From Gymnodinialimonas sp. 202GB13-11 (GTDB lineage: Bacteria; Pseudomonadota; Alphaproteobacteria; Rhodobacterales; Rhodobacteraceae): DNA of 64,000 nucleotides. The translations under genes and the position numbers were made by a program. Shown here one piece after another: positions 44,597 through 53,346 of the stretch. The notes under the pieces are model-generated. The model saw only the letters and a list, made by a program, of their open reading frames with translations, was not told the origin of the DNA and searched no databases. The DNA lies in contig NZ_JBFRBH010000001.1 of NCBI RefSeq assembly GCF_040932485.1, forward strand, positions 372,001-436,000. The letters are read 5' to 3'. Numbering within the stretch: the stretch's first letter is position 1; every line of letters begins with the position of its first letter.

Positions 44597-45754
44597 TCAG
44601 TTCGTGGTGCCGTTCACGGCGTCCGTCACACCGCCGACGGAGGTCAGCGTACCGGTCAGCGCCGAGATGGCGTTGTTGAACTGCGTGATCGGGGCGGAGG
44701 TGACGTAAACCGTGTCGCCATCGCGGATCACGAAATCGCGGGCTTCGAACATGCCGGTTGGTGCCGTCAGGTCCAGGACATAGATCATGCGCTGGGTGCC
44801 CGTCAGATCGTCACGGCCCAGAACCAGTTCGGCCAGCTCCTCCGGCTCATTGCGCAGAACGAACACGCCGGTCGGGTCTGCAAGCGACGGGTTCAGACCG
44901 CCGACAGAGGCAATCGCGTCGATGGCGGAGATGACCTGCGATTCAAACGGTACGATGGTCTGTGCGCCCGTAGCGCCTAGGGCAGTGAACTGGCGGCTGT
45001 CTTCCTCGACCAGGATCCGGTCGTCACCGCGGAGCGCGATGTCGACAGACGGATCGCGGAAAATGTCTTCGTACCAGACCGTGCCGGTATGCCCGCCGCG
45101 CACAAGTGTTACGCGGGCAATCTCGGTCGAGACGGTTGCGCCACCGGCGGCGGCCAACATGCCTGACAACGTGCGCGTTGGTTGTTCGATGGGGAAGATG
45201 CCGGTGGTTCCGACATCGCCCGTGACAACGACGGTGGAGCCATTGCCCGCCTCGCGCTGGACGATGACCTGCGGATCTGGCGTTTGCTCGTCGAGGTTAC
45301 GGGTGATCACCTCGCGCAATTGCTCCGGCGTATTGCCAGCGGCGCGGATGCGGCCCGCATAGGGGATGAAGATGAAGCCGGAATTGTCCACCTGAAGGGT
45401 GGTCAATTGGCTGGCATTCTGACCTTCACCGGCCAGCAGGCCGTCCGAAACATTCTCAAAGATCGTCAGGGTGATCTGGTCGCCGGGGCGGATCACGTCG
45501 GTATTCGAGACACCGGCATTGGTGAGCGACGAGGGGAAGCCAAGCGCAGGCACAAGCGAGGTGGCGGCGGTCACGCGTTGGTTGACCTCGACCACGAATG
45601 CATCGCCTTCACGTTGGACGGAGCCTGCGAAGATCTGGTTGCGGGTGGGTCCTGCGGACGGAAGAACGCGGGAAAGAACATCACATGCGCCGACTGCCAC
45701 AACACAGGTGACGAGCGCGCCGATGCGCGCGATCCGGGAAGCCGAAAGGGTCAC
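44597..45754 (-). CDS. Polysaccharide export outer-membrane lipoprotein (Wza/KpsD-like)
   Basis: A protein of about 385 residues. The GTG at 45754, with AGGAG 8 bases upstream, gives a signal peptide ending in the lipobox VAVGAC. A poly-export domain follows (VIRPGDQITLTIFENV, FIFIPYAGRIRAAGNTPEQL), then SLBB-like repeats (VVTGDVGTTGIFPIEQ, LAAAGGATVSTEIARVTLV, VISAIDAIASVGG). It should form an outer-membrane channel for capsule. It sits between kpsS and kpsC, so the three are one cassette. Confidence 0.9.
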   Translation of the reverse strand: MTLSASRIARIGALVTCVVAVGACDVLSRVLPSAGPTRNQIFAGSVQREGDAFVVEVNQRVTAATSLVPALGFPSSLTNAGVSNTDVIRPGDQITLTIFENVSDGLLAGEGQNASQLTTLQVDNSGFIFIPYAGRIRAAGNTPEQLREVITRNLDEQTPDPQVIVQREAGNGSTVVVTGDVGTTGIFPIEQPTRTLSGMLAAAGGATVSTEIARVTLVRGGHTGTVWYEDIFRDPSVDIALRGDDRILVEEDSRQFTALGATGAQTIVPFESQVISAIDAIASVGGLNPSLADPTGVFVLRNEPEELAELVLGRDDLTGTQRMIYVLDLTAPTGMFEARDFVIRDGDTVYVTSAPITQFNNAISALTGTLTSVGGVTDAVNGTTN

Positions 45755-45866
45755 GGGGATGGCTCCTTTAGCCTGAAACTGCCTCAGTATCTTGTTATCG
45801 CACGTGCTTTTTGCCGCGCTTTGCAGAGACATTAGCGAAAAGGAGGAATCCGGGAAAGCCCCTTGA

Positions 45867-47177
45867 TCACTTCACAAGTGACAAGTGTTGCCTTGGTGCC
45901 GGTCTGCCCGCGTCGAGCGCATCATAGGGGTCTTCCGGGGACAGCATCATGTCGACGACCTGGCGCAGCAATTGGCGACGGCCCTTGGTGGAATAGTAGC
46001 TACCGGAGATCTGGGAGGTTTCCAGCAAATAATGGCGATACGCGCGGTAGGCGCGGCTGTCGGGCCGGGTGGGGTTCTGGAAGAATGCGCCCATTGGCTG
46101 ATCCGAAACGAACTCTGGCTTGAGGTAGACGGCCTGGCCGAAGGCTTTGAGCGGAAGTCCGCGCCAGAGCGCCTGTTGGGCGGCGGTGGAATTCACAGTG
46201 ACGGCAGAGCGCGCATCGTTGAGAAGGCGGGCCAGTTTGCCGCCACGCACATAATGGACGCGGTCGGCGACGCCGTGCTGCGCCGCGATCCGGCGGATGT
46301 CAGCGCGGATCGGCGTGCGGCCATCTTCCAGCGGGTGGGCCTTGAAGACGAGGTGGTGATGGGACGGTGCGCCATCGGCAAAGCCAGCGATCAGGACTTC
46401 GAGGAAGTCTGCCATCGTCTCGAACGGCCCATGGTCGCGGAAGCTGGCGTCATGGGCCAGTTGCAGAAGCGCCAGGTGATAAGGGAAGCCTCCGGTCTTG
46501 ATGCGGTAAGTCGCCTGCACACGGTCGAGCCAGAGAAGCGGCATGAGAGCAAGGCGGCGCAGGTAGAGGCGGAATTCATCGCGCACGGTCAGCGCGCGGT
46601 GGGGGCGAAAGTTGGCATATGCGCGGTTCGCGAGCAGGACAAAGCCGTGATAGGCCGCGCCATAGAAAACATGCTGGCGCATGTCGCCCCACTTGGACGG
46701 CGTATCGGGCAGGTCCAGATCGAGGTTCTTGAGCGCCGTGCGCATCTGCTCAACGGACGTGTCCATCAGGCGGGAATGGCCATTGGCCCCGCCGCGTTCA
46801 TACGTCACCCAATAGGGGCGCAGATAGCCTTCTTCAAAGACATGCACAGTGATGCCACGGGCTTTGGCGTGAGCGATGGCCTGGGCATGAATGGGCCGCG
46901 TGTCGCCGTAGAGGACAAGATCGGTGACGCCCTTTTCATCCATCAGCGCCGCCGCGCGGGCATCCCAGCTTTCCGCAATGTCCTGAAAGGAAATGTAGGT
47001 GTCTGTGTCGGGCCAGAAGGCCTGATCGCCCCGGTTGAAGCCCACGCGCCAGACGGAAGCCCCGGCGGCCGCCAGCATTTGGGCAAGCCTGTGGAAGAAG
47101 GGCCCGTGGGGGCCCTGCAGGAACAGGAACGTCCGATGCGCGTGACTGGGCGCCATGGGGGGACTCGATCTTCTCAT
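45867..47177 (-). CDS. kpsS: Capsule polysaccharide Kdo transferase KpsS
   Basis: A protein of about 436 residues of the KpsS family. RTFLFLQGPHGPFFHRLAQM opens the fold, VFEEGYLRPYWVTYERGGAN is the diagnostic block, and FKAHPLEDGR and TVNSTAAQQALWRGLPLKAFG follow. KpsS adds the first Kdo to the lipid acceptor and KpsC extends it. The start is uncertain among ATGs at 47213, 47177 and 47156. I use 47177. It heads the capsule cassette, and its promoter must lie in the gap shared with ribE. Confidence 0.88.
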   Translation of the reverse strand: MRRSSPPMAPSHAHRTFLFLQGPHGPFFHRLAQMLAAAGASVWRVGFNRGDQAFWPDTDTYISFQDIAESWDARAAALMDEKGVTDLVLYGDTRPIHAQAIAHAKARGITVHVFEEGYLRPYWVTYERGGANGHSRLMDTSVEQMRTALKNLDLDLPDTPSKWGDMRQHVFYGAAYHGFVLLANRAYANFRPHRALTVRDEFRLYLRRLALMPLLWLDRVQATYRIKTGGFPYHLALLQLAHDASFRDHGPFETMADFLEVLIAGFADGAPSHHHLVFKAHPLEDGRTPIRADIRRIAAQHGVADRVHYVRGGKLARLLNDARSAVTVNSTAAQQALWRGLPLKAFGQAVYLKPEFVSDQPMGAFFQNPTRPDSRAYRAYRHYLLETSQISGSYYSTKGRRQLLRQVVDMMLSPEDPYDALDAGRPAPRQHLSLVK

Positions 47178-47321
47178 TACCGGCAGATAGCCGCACTTCG
47201 TTAACAAGATCAAAAGGATTGGGCGGGGAAACGGCGCAACTTGGGCGCTGATGTGACGTCACTTGCGCTGGACCAAGCGCGCGCGGCGGGCGATAGAGGG
47301 GGCAAGCGAAGGAGAACCTGT

Positions 47322-47909
47322 ATGTTTACCGGCATCATCACTGACCTTGGCACTGTCCGAACACTTGAGAACCGCGGTGATCTGAGGGCTCGGATTGGCA
47401 CGGCTTATGACATGTCGACGGTCGATCTGGGGGCCTCGATTGCGTGCAACGGCGTGTGCCTGACAGTGGTGTCGATTGGCGAGGATTGGTTTGACGTCGA
47501 CATTTCGGCTGAGAGCGTCTCGAAGACCAATATCGGTGATTGGGTGGAAGGCGGTCGCCTGAACCTGGAGCGGGCCTTGAAGGTAGGGGACGAGCTGGGC
47601 GGGCATCTGGTCTCGGGTCATGTGGATGGTGTGGCTGAGATTGTCCGGATGGAGAATGAGGGTGACTCGACGCGGTTCACGTTTGAAGCGCCGGAAGTTT
47701 TGGCGAAGTTCATCGCGCCGAAGGGATCGGTGGCGCTGGATGGCACGTCGTTGACGGTGAACGAGGTGGATGGGGCGACATTTGGCGTGAACATCATTCC
47801 GCACACCAAGGCCGTGACATCGTGGGGGACGGCGAAGGTCGGGGATCGGGTGAACCTGGAGATTGATACCTTGGCCCGCTACGTAGCGCGCTTGCAGGAG
47901 TGGCAGTGA
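47322..47909 (+). CDS. ribE: Riboflavin synthase alpha chain
   Basis: A 195-residue enzyme made of two lumazine-binding repeats. The first begins MFTGIITDLG and contains VACNGVCLTV-type sequence (SIACNGVCLTVVSI). The second has GGHLVSGHVDGVAEI and VALDGTSLTVNEVDG. It makes riboflavin from two lumazine molecules. AAGGAG precedes the ATG by 7 bases. It is divergent from kpsS and starts the second rib segment. Confidence 0.95.
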   Translation: MFTGIITDLGTVRTLENRGDLRARIGTAYDMSTVDLGASIACNGVCLTVVSIGEDWFDVDISAESVSKTNIGDWVEGGRLNLERALKVGDELGGHLVSGHVDGVAEIVRMENEGDSTRFTFEAPEVLAKFIAPKGSVALDGTSLTVNEVDGATFGVNIIPHTKAVTSWGTAKVGDRVNLEIDTLARYVARLQEWQ

Positions 47910-47997
47910 AGGCCGGTGGGAAACGCTCGTGCCAGGGCACATCGCCCCTCCCACCGTCCCGTTGGATGCTTTACCGGCGGGAGTTCGTGGGTGAGGT

Positions 47998-48267
47998 GTG
48001 TTGGAGTTTGAGTATTTGAAACCAGTGGAAGCCAGGCCCGCGCGAATGCCGGTTGTGACGCAATCTGTTGAAGATTGGTCCGGGCAGCGCTGCGTGGATG
48101 TGCGCAGACATCAAGATGGGCTGTTTTCCTGGGCAGAATGCAGACGGGACCCGGAAGACAGTCATGGCTGGCGCTATCTGGGGCTTGGCGCGGAGGGCTT
48201 TGTATCGGAAGGTGCGGCGCTGGGTGATGCGAAGGCCAAGGTGGACTGGATGGAGGACGGGACATGA
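47998..48267 (+). CDS. Small protein of unknown function in the rib operon
   Basis: An 89-residue protein starting with GTG. It has no signal peptide or helix and one notable segment, WAECRRDPEDSHGWRYLGLG, with many charged and aromatic residues. I do not recognise a family. Its stop overlaps the next gene's ATG by 4 bases (ATGA), so the two are coupled. An internal TTG one codon later is an alternative start. It lies 88 bases after ribE. Confidence 0.6.
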   Translation: MLEFEYLKPVEARPARMPVVTQSVEDWSGQRCVDVRRHQDGLFSWAECRRDPEDSHGWRYLGLGAEGFVSEGAALGDAKAKVDWMEDGT

Positions 48268-48821
48268 TCGGACATAATGGCGGGCCGTCGATGGACGCAG
48301 GCGCTGGGTTTCGCCGGGTCGCTTGGACAAAGGCGCGCACCGCTTTGTTGCCTAGTCTGCCGTTGGAGGTGGTCCGTCTGCGGGTGAAGCGGGCGGAGCG
48401 TTTGGGTCTGCCCTACAAGACCTACGCCACGATCCGCGCGGTCTCGGGCCGCGACATCGTGGGCTTTCTGTTTTCTGACAATGCTTTGGGTATGGGACGT
48501 GGGCCGGCGGTGCCGCAAGTGGCGCAGGCACGATTGAATGCGCTGGAGGGGAAGGCGGTGCGTCTGGCTGCGGTTCATTTGCCCAAGGATCTAACGGCAG
48601 TGTTGGCGCAAGGCGGGTTCGAGACTGTGGGCCGCGCGCCCGGTCTGTCCGCCCCGTGGCGTGCCGCACGTGAGGCCCTGCGCGGCTTGGCGCGGGAGGC
48701 AGACGTCCCGCTCGACGGTCTGGTCGTGGTGGCCGCGACGGCGTTAGAGCGCGAATGGTCGGCCACGGCCGGTTTCGCGGGCACGATCCCGCATCATTTG
48801 ATCCTGCCCGAGGCGGCGTGA
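48264..48821 (+). CDS. Unknown protein coupled within the rib operon
   Basis: A 185-residue protein starting MIGHNGGPSMDAG, an N-terminal pattern common in alphaproteobacterial hypothetical proteins. It has an Arg-rich segment (VVRLRVKRAERLGLPYKTYA) that could bind nucleic acid, then a domain with TIRAVSGRDIVGFLFSDNAL. It is coupled by ATGA to the small upstream gene and followed by ribB. A regulatory role for flavin genes is possible but not shown. Confidence 0.65.
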   Translation: MIGHNGGPSMDAGAGFRRVAWTKARTALLPSLPLEVVRLRVKRAERLGLPYKTYATIRAVSGRDIVGFLFSDNALGMGRGPAVPQVAQARLNALEGKAVRLAAVHLPKDLTAVLAQGGFETVGRAPGLSAPWRAAREALRGLAREADVPLDGLVVVAATALEREWSATAGFAGTIPHHLILPEAA

Positions 48822-48893
48822 CGCTGCGCCTCTCTGGCCATTCCGGGGGCGTTGGATTATCTGCCCTCTGACGACGCGCGAGAGGATGCATTC

Positions 48894-50024
48894 ATGAGCC
48901 AGACCTTCGAAGAACCGGGCCCTGTTGAGCGGGATTGGTCTGACGCGATTTCGTCGGTTGATGAGATCCTTGAGGATGCCGCCAATGGAAAGATGTTCAT
49001 TCTTGTGGACCATGAAGACCGCGAGAATGAAGGCGATCTGGTGATCCCCGCGCAATGGGCGACGCCCGATGTGATCAACTTCATGGCGACCCATGGGCGG
49101 GGCCTGATCTGCCTGTCGATGACGAGCGATCGGATCGACCAGTTGGGCCTTGGCCTGATGAGCACCAACAATTCTTCACGCCACGAGACGGCGTTCACGA
49201 CTTCGATCGAGGCGCGAGAGGGCGTGACGACAGGTATTTCCGCAGCGGATCGCGCGCGCACCGTGCAGGTGGCGATTGATGCCTCCAAGGGGGCCGCAGA
49301 CATTGCAACGCCAGGCCATGTTTTCCCGCTGCGTGCGAAAGATGGCGGTGTCCTAGTTCGGGCAGGGCATACGGAAGCCGCCGTTGATATCTCGCGCCTC
49401 GCGGGCCTGACACCGGCGGGCGTGATCTGTGAGATCATGAATGAAGATGGCTCCATGGCGCGGTTGCCCGATCTGGTTGCCTTCGCACAGCGTCACAACC
49501 TTAAGATTGGAACGATCAGCGACCTGATTGCCTATCGCCGTCGCCACGACAACCTTGTGAATGTGCGCCAGGAAGAGGTGATTACGTCCGAGTTCGGCGG
49601 CGAGTGGACGATGCGGATTTACACCGATGAGACGCAGGGCGCCGAGCATATCGTTCTGATCAAGGGTGATATCTCGGGGGATGAGCCGGTTCTGGTGCGG
49701 ATGCATGCGATGGACCCGCTGCTGGATGTGATCGGTGTTGGCCCCCGGGGTCGCGCGGACGAATTCAACGACGCAATGCAGCTGATTGCCGATGAGGGAC
49801 GCGGCGTGCTGGTCTTGCTGCGCGACCTGACGATGAAGCTGGTCCTGGATGACGAGGTCTCTCCCCAGACGTTGCGACAATACGGGCTTGGCGCGCAGAT
49901 CCTGTCGTCGCTGGGGCTGAGCGACATGATCCTTCTGACCAATTCGCCCCAACCCAAGGTGGTCGGTCTTGATGCCTATGGACTGCAGATCGTGGGAACG
50001 CGCAAAATTTCGGAGCTTGGATAA
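48894..50024 (+). CDS. ribB: 3,4-dihydroxy-2-butanone 4-phosphate synthase with degenerate RibA-like C-terminus
   Basis: A 376-residue protein. The RibB half is intact: VDHEDRENEGDLVIPA (acidic metal and substrate residues), RGLICLSMT, SRHETAFTTSIEAREGVTTG and GHVFPLRAKDGGVLVRAGHTEA. The C-terminal half has the GTP cyclohydrolase II fold by position, but the zinc-ligand motif (normally C-x2-D-x-F-x-S-x2-C-x-C) is absent around VLVRMHAMDPLLDVIGVG. So RibA activity is probably lost. The start at 48894 has GAGGAT upstream. It overlaps ribH by TAATG. Confidence 0.92.
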   Translation: MSQTFEEPGPVERDWSDAISSVDEILEDAANGKMFILVDHEDRENEGDLVIPAQWATPDVINFMATHGRGLICLSMTSDRIDQLGLGLMSTNNSSRHETAFTTSIEAREGVTTGISAADRARTVQVAIDASKGAADIATPGHVFPLRAKDGGVLVRAGHTEAAVDISRLAGLTPAGVICEIMNEDGSMARLPDLVAFAQRHNLKIGTISDLIAYRRRHDNLVNVRQEEVITSEFGGEWTMRIYTDETQGAEHIVLIKGDISGDEPVLVRMHAMDPLLDVIGVGPRGRADEFNDAMQLIADEGRGVLVLLRDLTMKLVLDDEVSPQTLRQYGLGAQILSSLGLSDMILLTNSPQPKVVGLDAYGLQIVGTRKISELG

Positions 50025-50563
50025 TGGCCGGACATTCCGACAATGACCTTGGGCTGCCAGAGTTCGACCGGCCTGTGAAAGTGGGCATCGTGATTGCGCC
50101 CTACTATACAGCGATTTCCGAGGCGCAGATCGAGGCGGCAACGGCAGTTCTGGACCGCGCAGGCGTTGCCCATGAAGTGATTGAAGTGCCGGGATCGCTG
50201 GAGGTGCCGACGGCGATTTCGATTGTGCACCGGATGAGCAATTTCGATGGCTTCGTGGCCCTTGGCTGCGTGATCCGTGGGGCGACCTCGCATTACGATG
50301 TGGTGGTCAACGAAAGTTCCCGCGCGCTGACTATGCTGGGCCTGCAGGGCGTGTGTATCGGTAATGGGATCATCACCGTGGAGAACCGCGAACAGGCCGA
50401 GGAACGCGCCGATGGCGCGCGGCTGAATACGGCGGGCGGCGCGGCTGAGGCGGCATTGCATCTCATCGCGCTGACCCGGAAGTATGGCCAGCCCAAAGGC
50501 AATTTGGGCTTCAAACCCCGCGGCACCATTGAGATCGCAGAAGACGGATCGGCCAAGGCATGA
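50024..50563 (+). CDS. ribH: 6,7-dimethyl-8-ribityllumazine synthase
   Basis: A 179-residue enzyme. VGIVIAPYYTAISEAQIEAA opens the fold, and VPGSLEVPTAISIV, ALGCVIRGATSHYDVVVNES and ITVENREQAEERA carry the substrate-binding and catalytic residues (His in TSHYD). It condenses the products of RibD and RibB to lumazine, which RibE uses. Its start overlaps ribB by one base and its end overlaps nusB by 4, so ribB-ribH-nusB is one coupled unit. Confidence 0.96.
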   Translation: MAGHSDNDLGLPEFDRPVKVGIVIAPYYTAISEAQIEAATAVLDRAGVAHEVIEVPGSLEVPTAISIVHRMSNFDGFVALGCVIRGATSHYDVVVNESSRALTMLGLQGVCIGNGIITVENREQAEERADGARLNTAGGAAEAALHLIALTRKYGQPKGNLGFKPRGTIEIAEDGSAKA

Positions 50564-51045
50564 GCGACGACAAACCCAAAGGCCCGAGCCGGGAAGAGAA
50601 GAAGCAGATGCGATCGGCCGCGCGGCTCTATGCGGTGCAGGCGCTGTTCCAGATGGAGCATTCGGATCAGACGCTGGATGCCGTGCGGGGCGAGTTCGAG
50701 ACGCACCGCTTTGGCGCGACTTATGATGGCGAGGAAATGGCCGATGGCGATGTGGATCTGTTCCGCAAGACGCTTGAGGATGCCGTGGAACGGCAGGCCA
50801 AGATCGACCAGATGACGGATCGTGCGCTGGTGGCGAAATGGCCGATTGACCGGATCGACCCGACGCTGCGGGCGCTTTTCCGCGCCGCAGGGGCAGAACT
50901 GGTAGAGGGCAAAGCCCCGCCAAAGGTCGTGATCACAGAGTTCGTGGATGTTGCGCGAGCGTTTTTTCCTGAGGGGAAGGAAGCGAAGTTCGTGAACGCG
51001 GTGCTCGACCACATGGCACGTGAGGCCAAGCCGGAGGCGTTTTGA
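50560..51045 (+). CDS. nusB: Transcription antitermination factor NusB
   Basis: A 161-residue protein with the NusB helical fold: RSAARLYAVQALFQMEHS at the start, then LVAKWPIDRIDPTLRALFRA, and VITEFVDVARAFFPEGKEAKFVNAVLDHMA, which is the conserved end. NusB with S10 binds boxA in rRNA antitermination. Its coupling to ribH is common in alphaproteobacteria. It converges on the ClpP-like gene. Confidence 0.96.
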   Translation: MSDDKPKGPSREEKKQMRSAARLYAVQALFQMEHSDQTLDAVRGEFETHRFGATYDGEEMADGDVDLFRKTLEDAVERQAKIDQMTDRALVAKWPIDRIDPTLRALFRAAGAELVEGKAPPKVVITEFVDVARAFFPEGKEAKFVNAVLDHMAREAKPEAF

Positions 51046-51047
51046 CG

Positions 51048-51845
51048 TCACTCACTCGTGGCGTCTTCCTCACTGGGGTCGTAGACCATCCGGTACTCAA
51101 CCAATTCTTCAGGCAGCAGCACGTAGATCGCTTCCGGCGGCGTGCTAAGGGCGTGCTGCATCACGCGGACGTCCACACCCATCGCGTCCAGATGCGCCAT
51201 CACGTCGGCTTGGCCGCGCTGGATGTCCTCGACGGCCAGAAAGGCAGGCAGCGCGGTGCTTTCGCCGAAATAGTGTTGATGGACGCCAACCATGGCCTCG
51301 TCGGGGACAGTGCGCATCACGCCGCCCGCCAGAATGTAGGGGCAGGCGGACAGACAGATGTCGCCATCCTCCATCACCGTATTCAGATCCGCCTCGCGCA
51401 GCGCAGCGCCGATGATCAGCGCATCCGTAACCGACCCACCGGGCGAATGCAGGCGGATCGTGGTGACGTTTTCTGCGCCGGTGAGCCATTCGGTGAACCG
51501 GTCCGCATCACCGGGGGAGATGTCGCCGGTGACCAAAGCCGTCTCACCCTCGGCGCTGAACCGCAGGCGGCTGGGCATGTCGCCTGGGTCGGGGATGGGG
51601 GTTTGCCGATCAGGGCTTAGCCGCTCGCGCCCGGGAAGGTCGCCGGGGCGGAAGCGGCGGACCTGATCGCCGGGGGCCACCGGCGCGTCCAAAGCAGGGG
51701 CGTTTGGCCCGCTCAGAAGCTGGGGAATTGCACCGATCAGGTCTGAGCCTGCCAGCACCACCGCCATGCCGACCTGAAAGCCCAGGATCGCCAATATCGC
51801 GCGGCGAACGGTGAAGCCGCGCGGGGTGTCCGGCGTATCAGTCAT
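51048..51845 (-). CDS. Membrane-anchored ClpP/SDH-class protease-like protein
   Basis: A 265-residue protein. After a short cytoplasmic N-terminus comes one membrane helix (AILAILGFQVGMAVVLAGS) and a Pro-rich linker, then a periplasmic domain with TIRLHSPGGSVTDALIIGAA, CLSACPYILAGG (candidate nucleophile Ser) and MVGVHQHYFG (candidate His). This matches the periplasmic ClpP-class (COG3904-type) family, whose substrates are unknown. The start at 51845 overlaps the stop of the upstream coiled-coil membrane protein by 8 bases, so they are translated together. It converges on nusB. Confidence 0.75.
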   Translation of the reverse strand: MTDTPDTPRGFTVRRAILAILGFQVGMAVVLAGSDLIGAIPQLLSGPNAPALDAPVAPGDQVRRFRPGDLPGRERLSPDRQTPIPDPGDMPSRLRFSAEGETALVTGDISPGDADRFTEWLTGAENVTTIRLHSPGGSVTDALIIGAALREADLNTVMEDGDICLSACPYILAGGVMRTVPDEAMVGVHQHYFGESTALPAFLAVEDIQRGQADVMAHLDAMGVDVRVMQHALSTPPEAIYVLLPEELVEYRMVYDPSEEDATSE

Positions 51846-53166
51846 TGGACCGCGCAGGCGGATTGGGCAGAGGGCTGATATTCTCGCCCTGAGCCTCGCG
51901 CGGTAGCACTGGAGCGCCGGCCTGTTCGACCTGCACCTGATCGGCGCGGTCGAGCGCCTCCATCTCACGCATGGCATGCAGGGCCGAGCGTAATTCGGCC
52001 AATGTGAGCGTGTCTTCGGCTGGCAAGTCCCCGCGGCCTGCGCGGATCGCGCCCTGTGTCACCATCAGGATAAGGACCAAAACAGCGGGCAGCAGGTCGA
52101 TGGCGATGGCCCCGGCCCAGGACGGCACGAAGTTGCGGGCATAAAGGATCACCGCGTCAGCGCTGGAGATCGGCGTGTAGGTCACTTCCGGCGGGGCAGG
52201 GCGGGCCAGGACCTGCTCGGCGGCTTCCTCCAGCGATTCCGCGCGCAGGGCGAGCACTTGCAACACGCTGGTAATGGTCGAGGCCTGCGCGTCCTGTCCG
52301 GCAGCACCCGATGCGTCGAGTTCGGGCAAGACGACAGATGCGGAGAGATCCTCCGCCGCACGGTCCACCAATGGGGCGACCGAAAGCTGGCGCAGGGTTG
52401 TGACCAACCCGGCCAGACGCACTGCGTCTTCGGAAAACGCCACGGACCGTGCCTCAACCGCGCCCGGCTCTACGATCAGCGCGCGCATTCGGGACAGGAT
52501 CACGTTGCCCTCGTCAAAGGCGCTTTCGATCAACTCCGTCTGCGCGGCGATCTGCGCTTCCAACGCGGCCAGTTCCTCCGCCTTCTGGCGCAACACACGG
52601 AAGACCGCGCCGCGACCGGCAAGGCCGGAAAGGTCTCCTGCGGCTTCTTGTTCCGACAAATCCTCGAACGATTGCCGGACGCGGGCCACGTCGCGTTGCA
52701 AGGCTTGGGCGCTGACCGCCGTGTCGTGGGCCTGTTCGAGCGCTTCCTGATAGTCCTGAACCGTGCGCGCGAGGTGTTGTTCCACCGCCGCTGCGCCCGC
52801 CAAGGCGGCTGCGTTCAGCCAAGATGACATCGCAATGATCGCAAAGGATCCCAGCACCATCGCACCCATCAGCTTCAGTTTCGCCGCCGCGGTGCGCATC
52901 GCGGGCAGAAGCCGCATCAGGTAGGACCAGAAGACAAAAATGCCGACGGAAACCGCTATCGAATAGGCCGCCGCCGCGAAGAAGGACAAAGCGCCTGTGT
53001 CATCGAGCAGGGAGGATACGCCAAGATACGTGTAGATGCCCGAAGCCGTTGCCAGCACCGCCAGTGCCGCACCTGAGAAACTGTCGAGCCAGCTGAGATG
53101 CCCTTGCAACTCGCGGGCATGGGCAAGCCCGTGAGGGTTTGTGTTGGGGCGATGGGAATCGGGCAT
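51838..53166 (-). CDS. Coiled-coil multi-pass membrane protein paired with the ClpP-like gene
   Basis: A protein of about 442 residues that I do not recognise as a characterised family. Three N-terminal membrane helices (FSGAALAVLATASGIYTYLG, FFAAAAYSIAVSVGIFVFW, MGAMVLGSFAIIAMSSWL) precede a region of about 200 residues with strong coiled-coil character (VQDYQEALEQAHDTA, RQKAEELAALEAQIAAQTEL). One more helix follows (AIAIDLLPAVLVLILMVTQG), then a charged tail (LAELRSALHAMREMEALDRA). The start at 53166 (MPDSHRPN) is the first ATG after the hydrophobic upstream frame. It is coupled to the protease-like gene. Confidence 0.7.
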   Translation of the reverse strand: MPDSHRPNTNPHGLAHARELQGHLSWLDSFSGAALAVLATASGIYTYLGVSSLLDDTGALSFFAAAAYSIAVSVGIFVFWSYLMRLLPAMRTAAAKLKLMGAMVLGSFAIIAMSSWLNAAALAGAAAVEQHLARTVQDYQEALEQAHDTAVSAQALQRDVARVRQSFEDLSEQEAAGDLSGLAGRGAVFRVLRQKAEELAALEAQIAAQTELIESAFDEGNVILSRMRALIVEPGAVEARSVAFSEDAVRLAGLVTTLRQLSVAPLVDRAAEDLSASVVLPELDASGAAGQDAQASTITSVLQVLALRAESLEEAAEQVLARPAPPEVTYTPISSADAVILYARNFVPSWAGAIAIDLLPAVLVLILMVTQGAIRAGRGDLPAEDTLTLAELRSALHAMREMEALDRADQVQVEQAGAPVLPREAQGENISPLPNPPARSND

Positions 53167-53346
53167 GGTCGGGCTTTCTGAAGCTGCAATTCGCTCAATA
53201 TAGCCGGAAGCGGCGAACACCCAAGCAGCCTGCACAAAAGCACCTTATCCTCTGCACAAATCTGCGTGACCTGGCCGATCCGCGCGAGTGCTCTCGACGT
53301 AGTGGGTGTGCCGCGCTACCCTTTGTACATCCCCAAAAGGTGCCCC

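Noticed and set aside
50024-51045. FMN riboswitch upstream of the rib genes
   Set aside because: The conserved RFN-element blocks are not seen before ribD, ribE or ribB.
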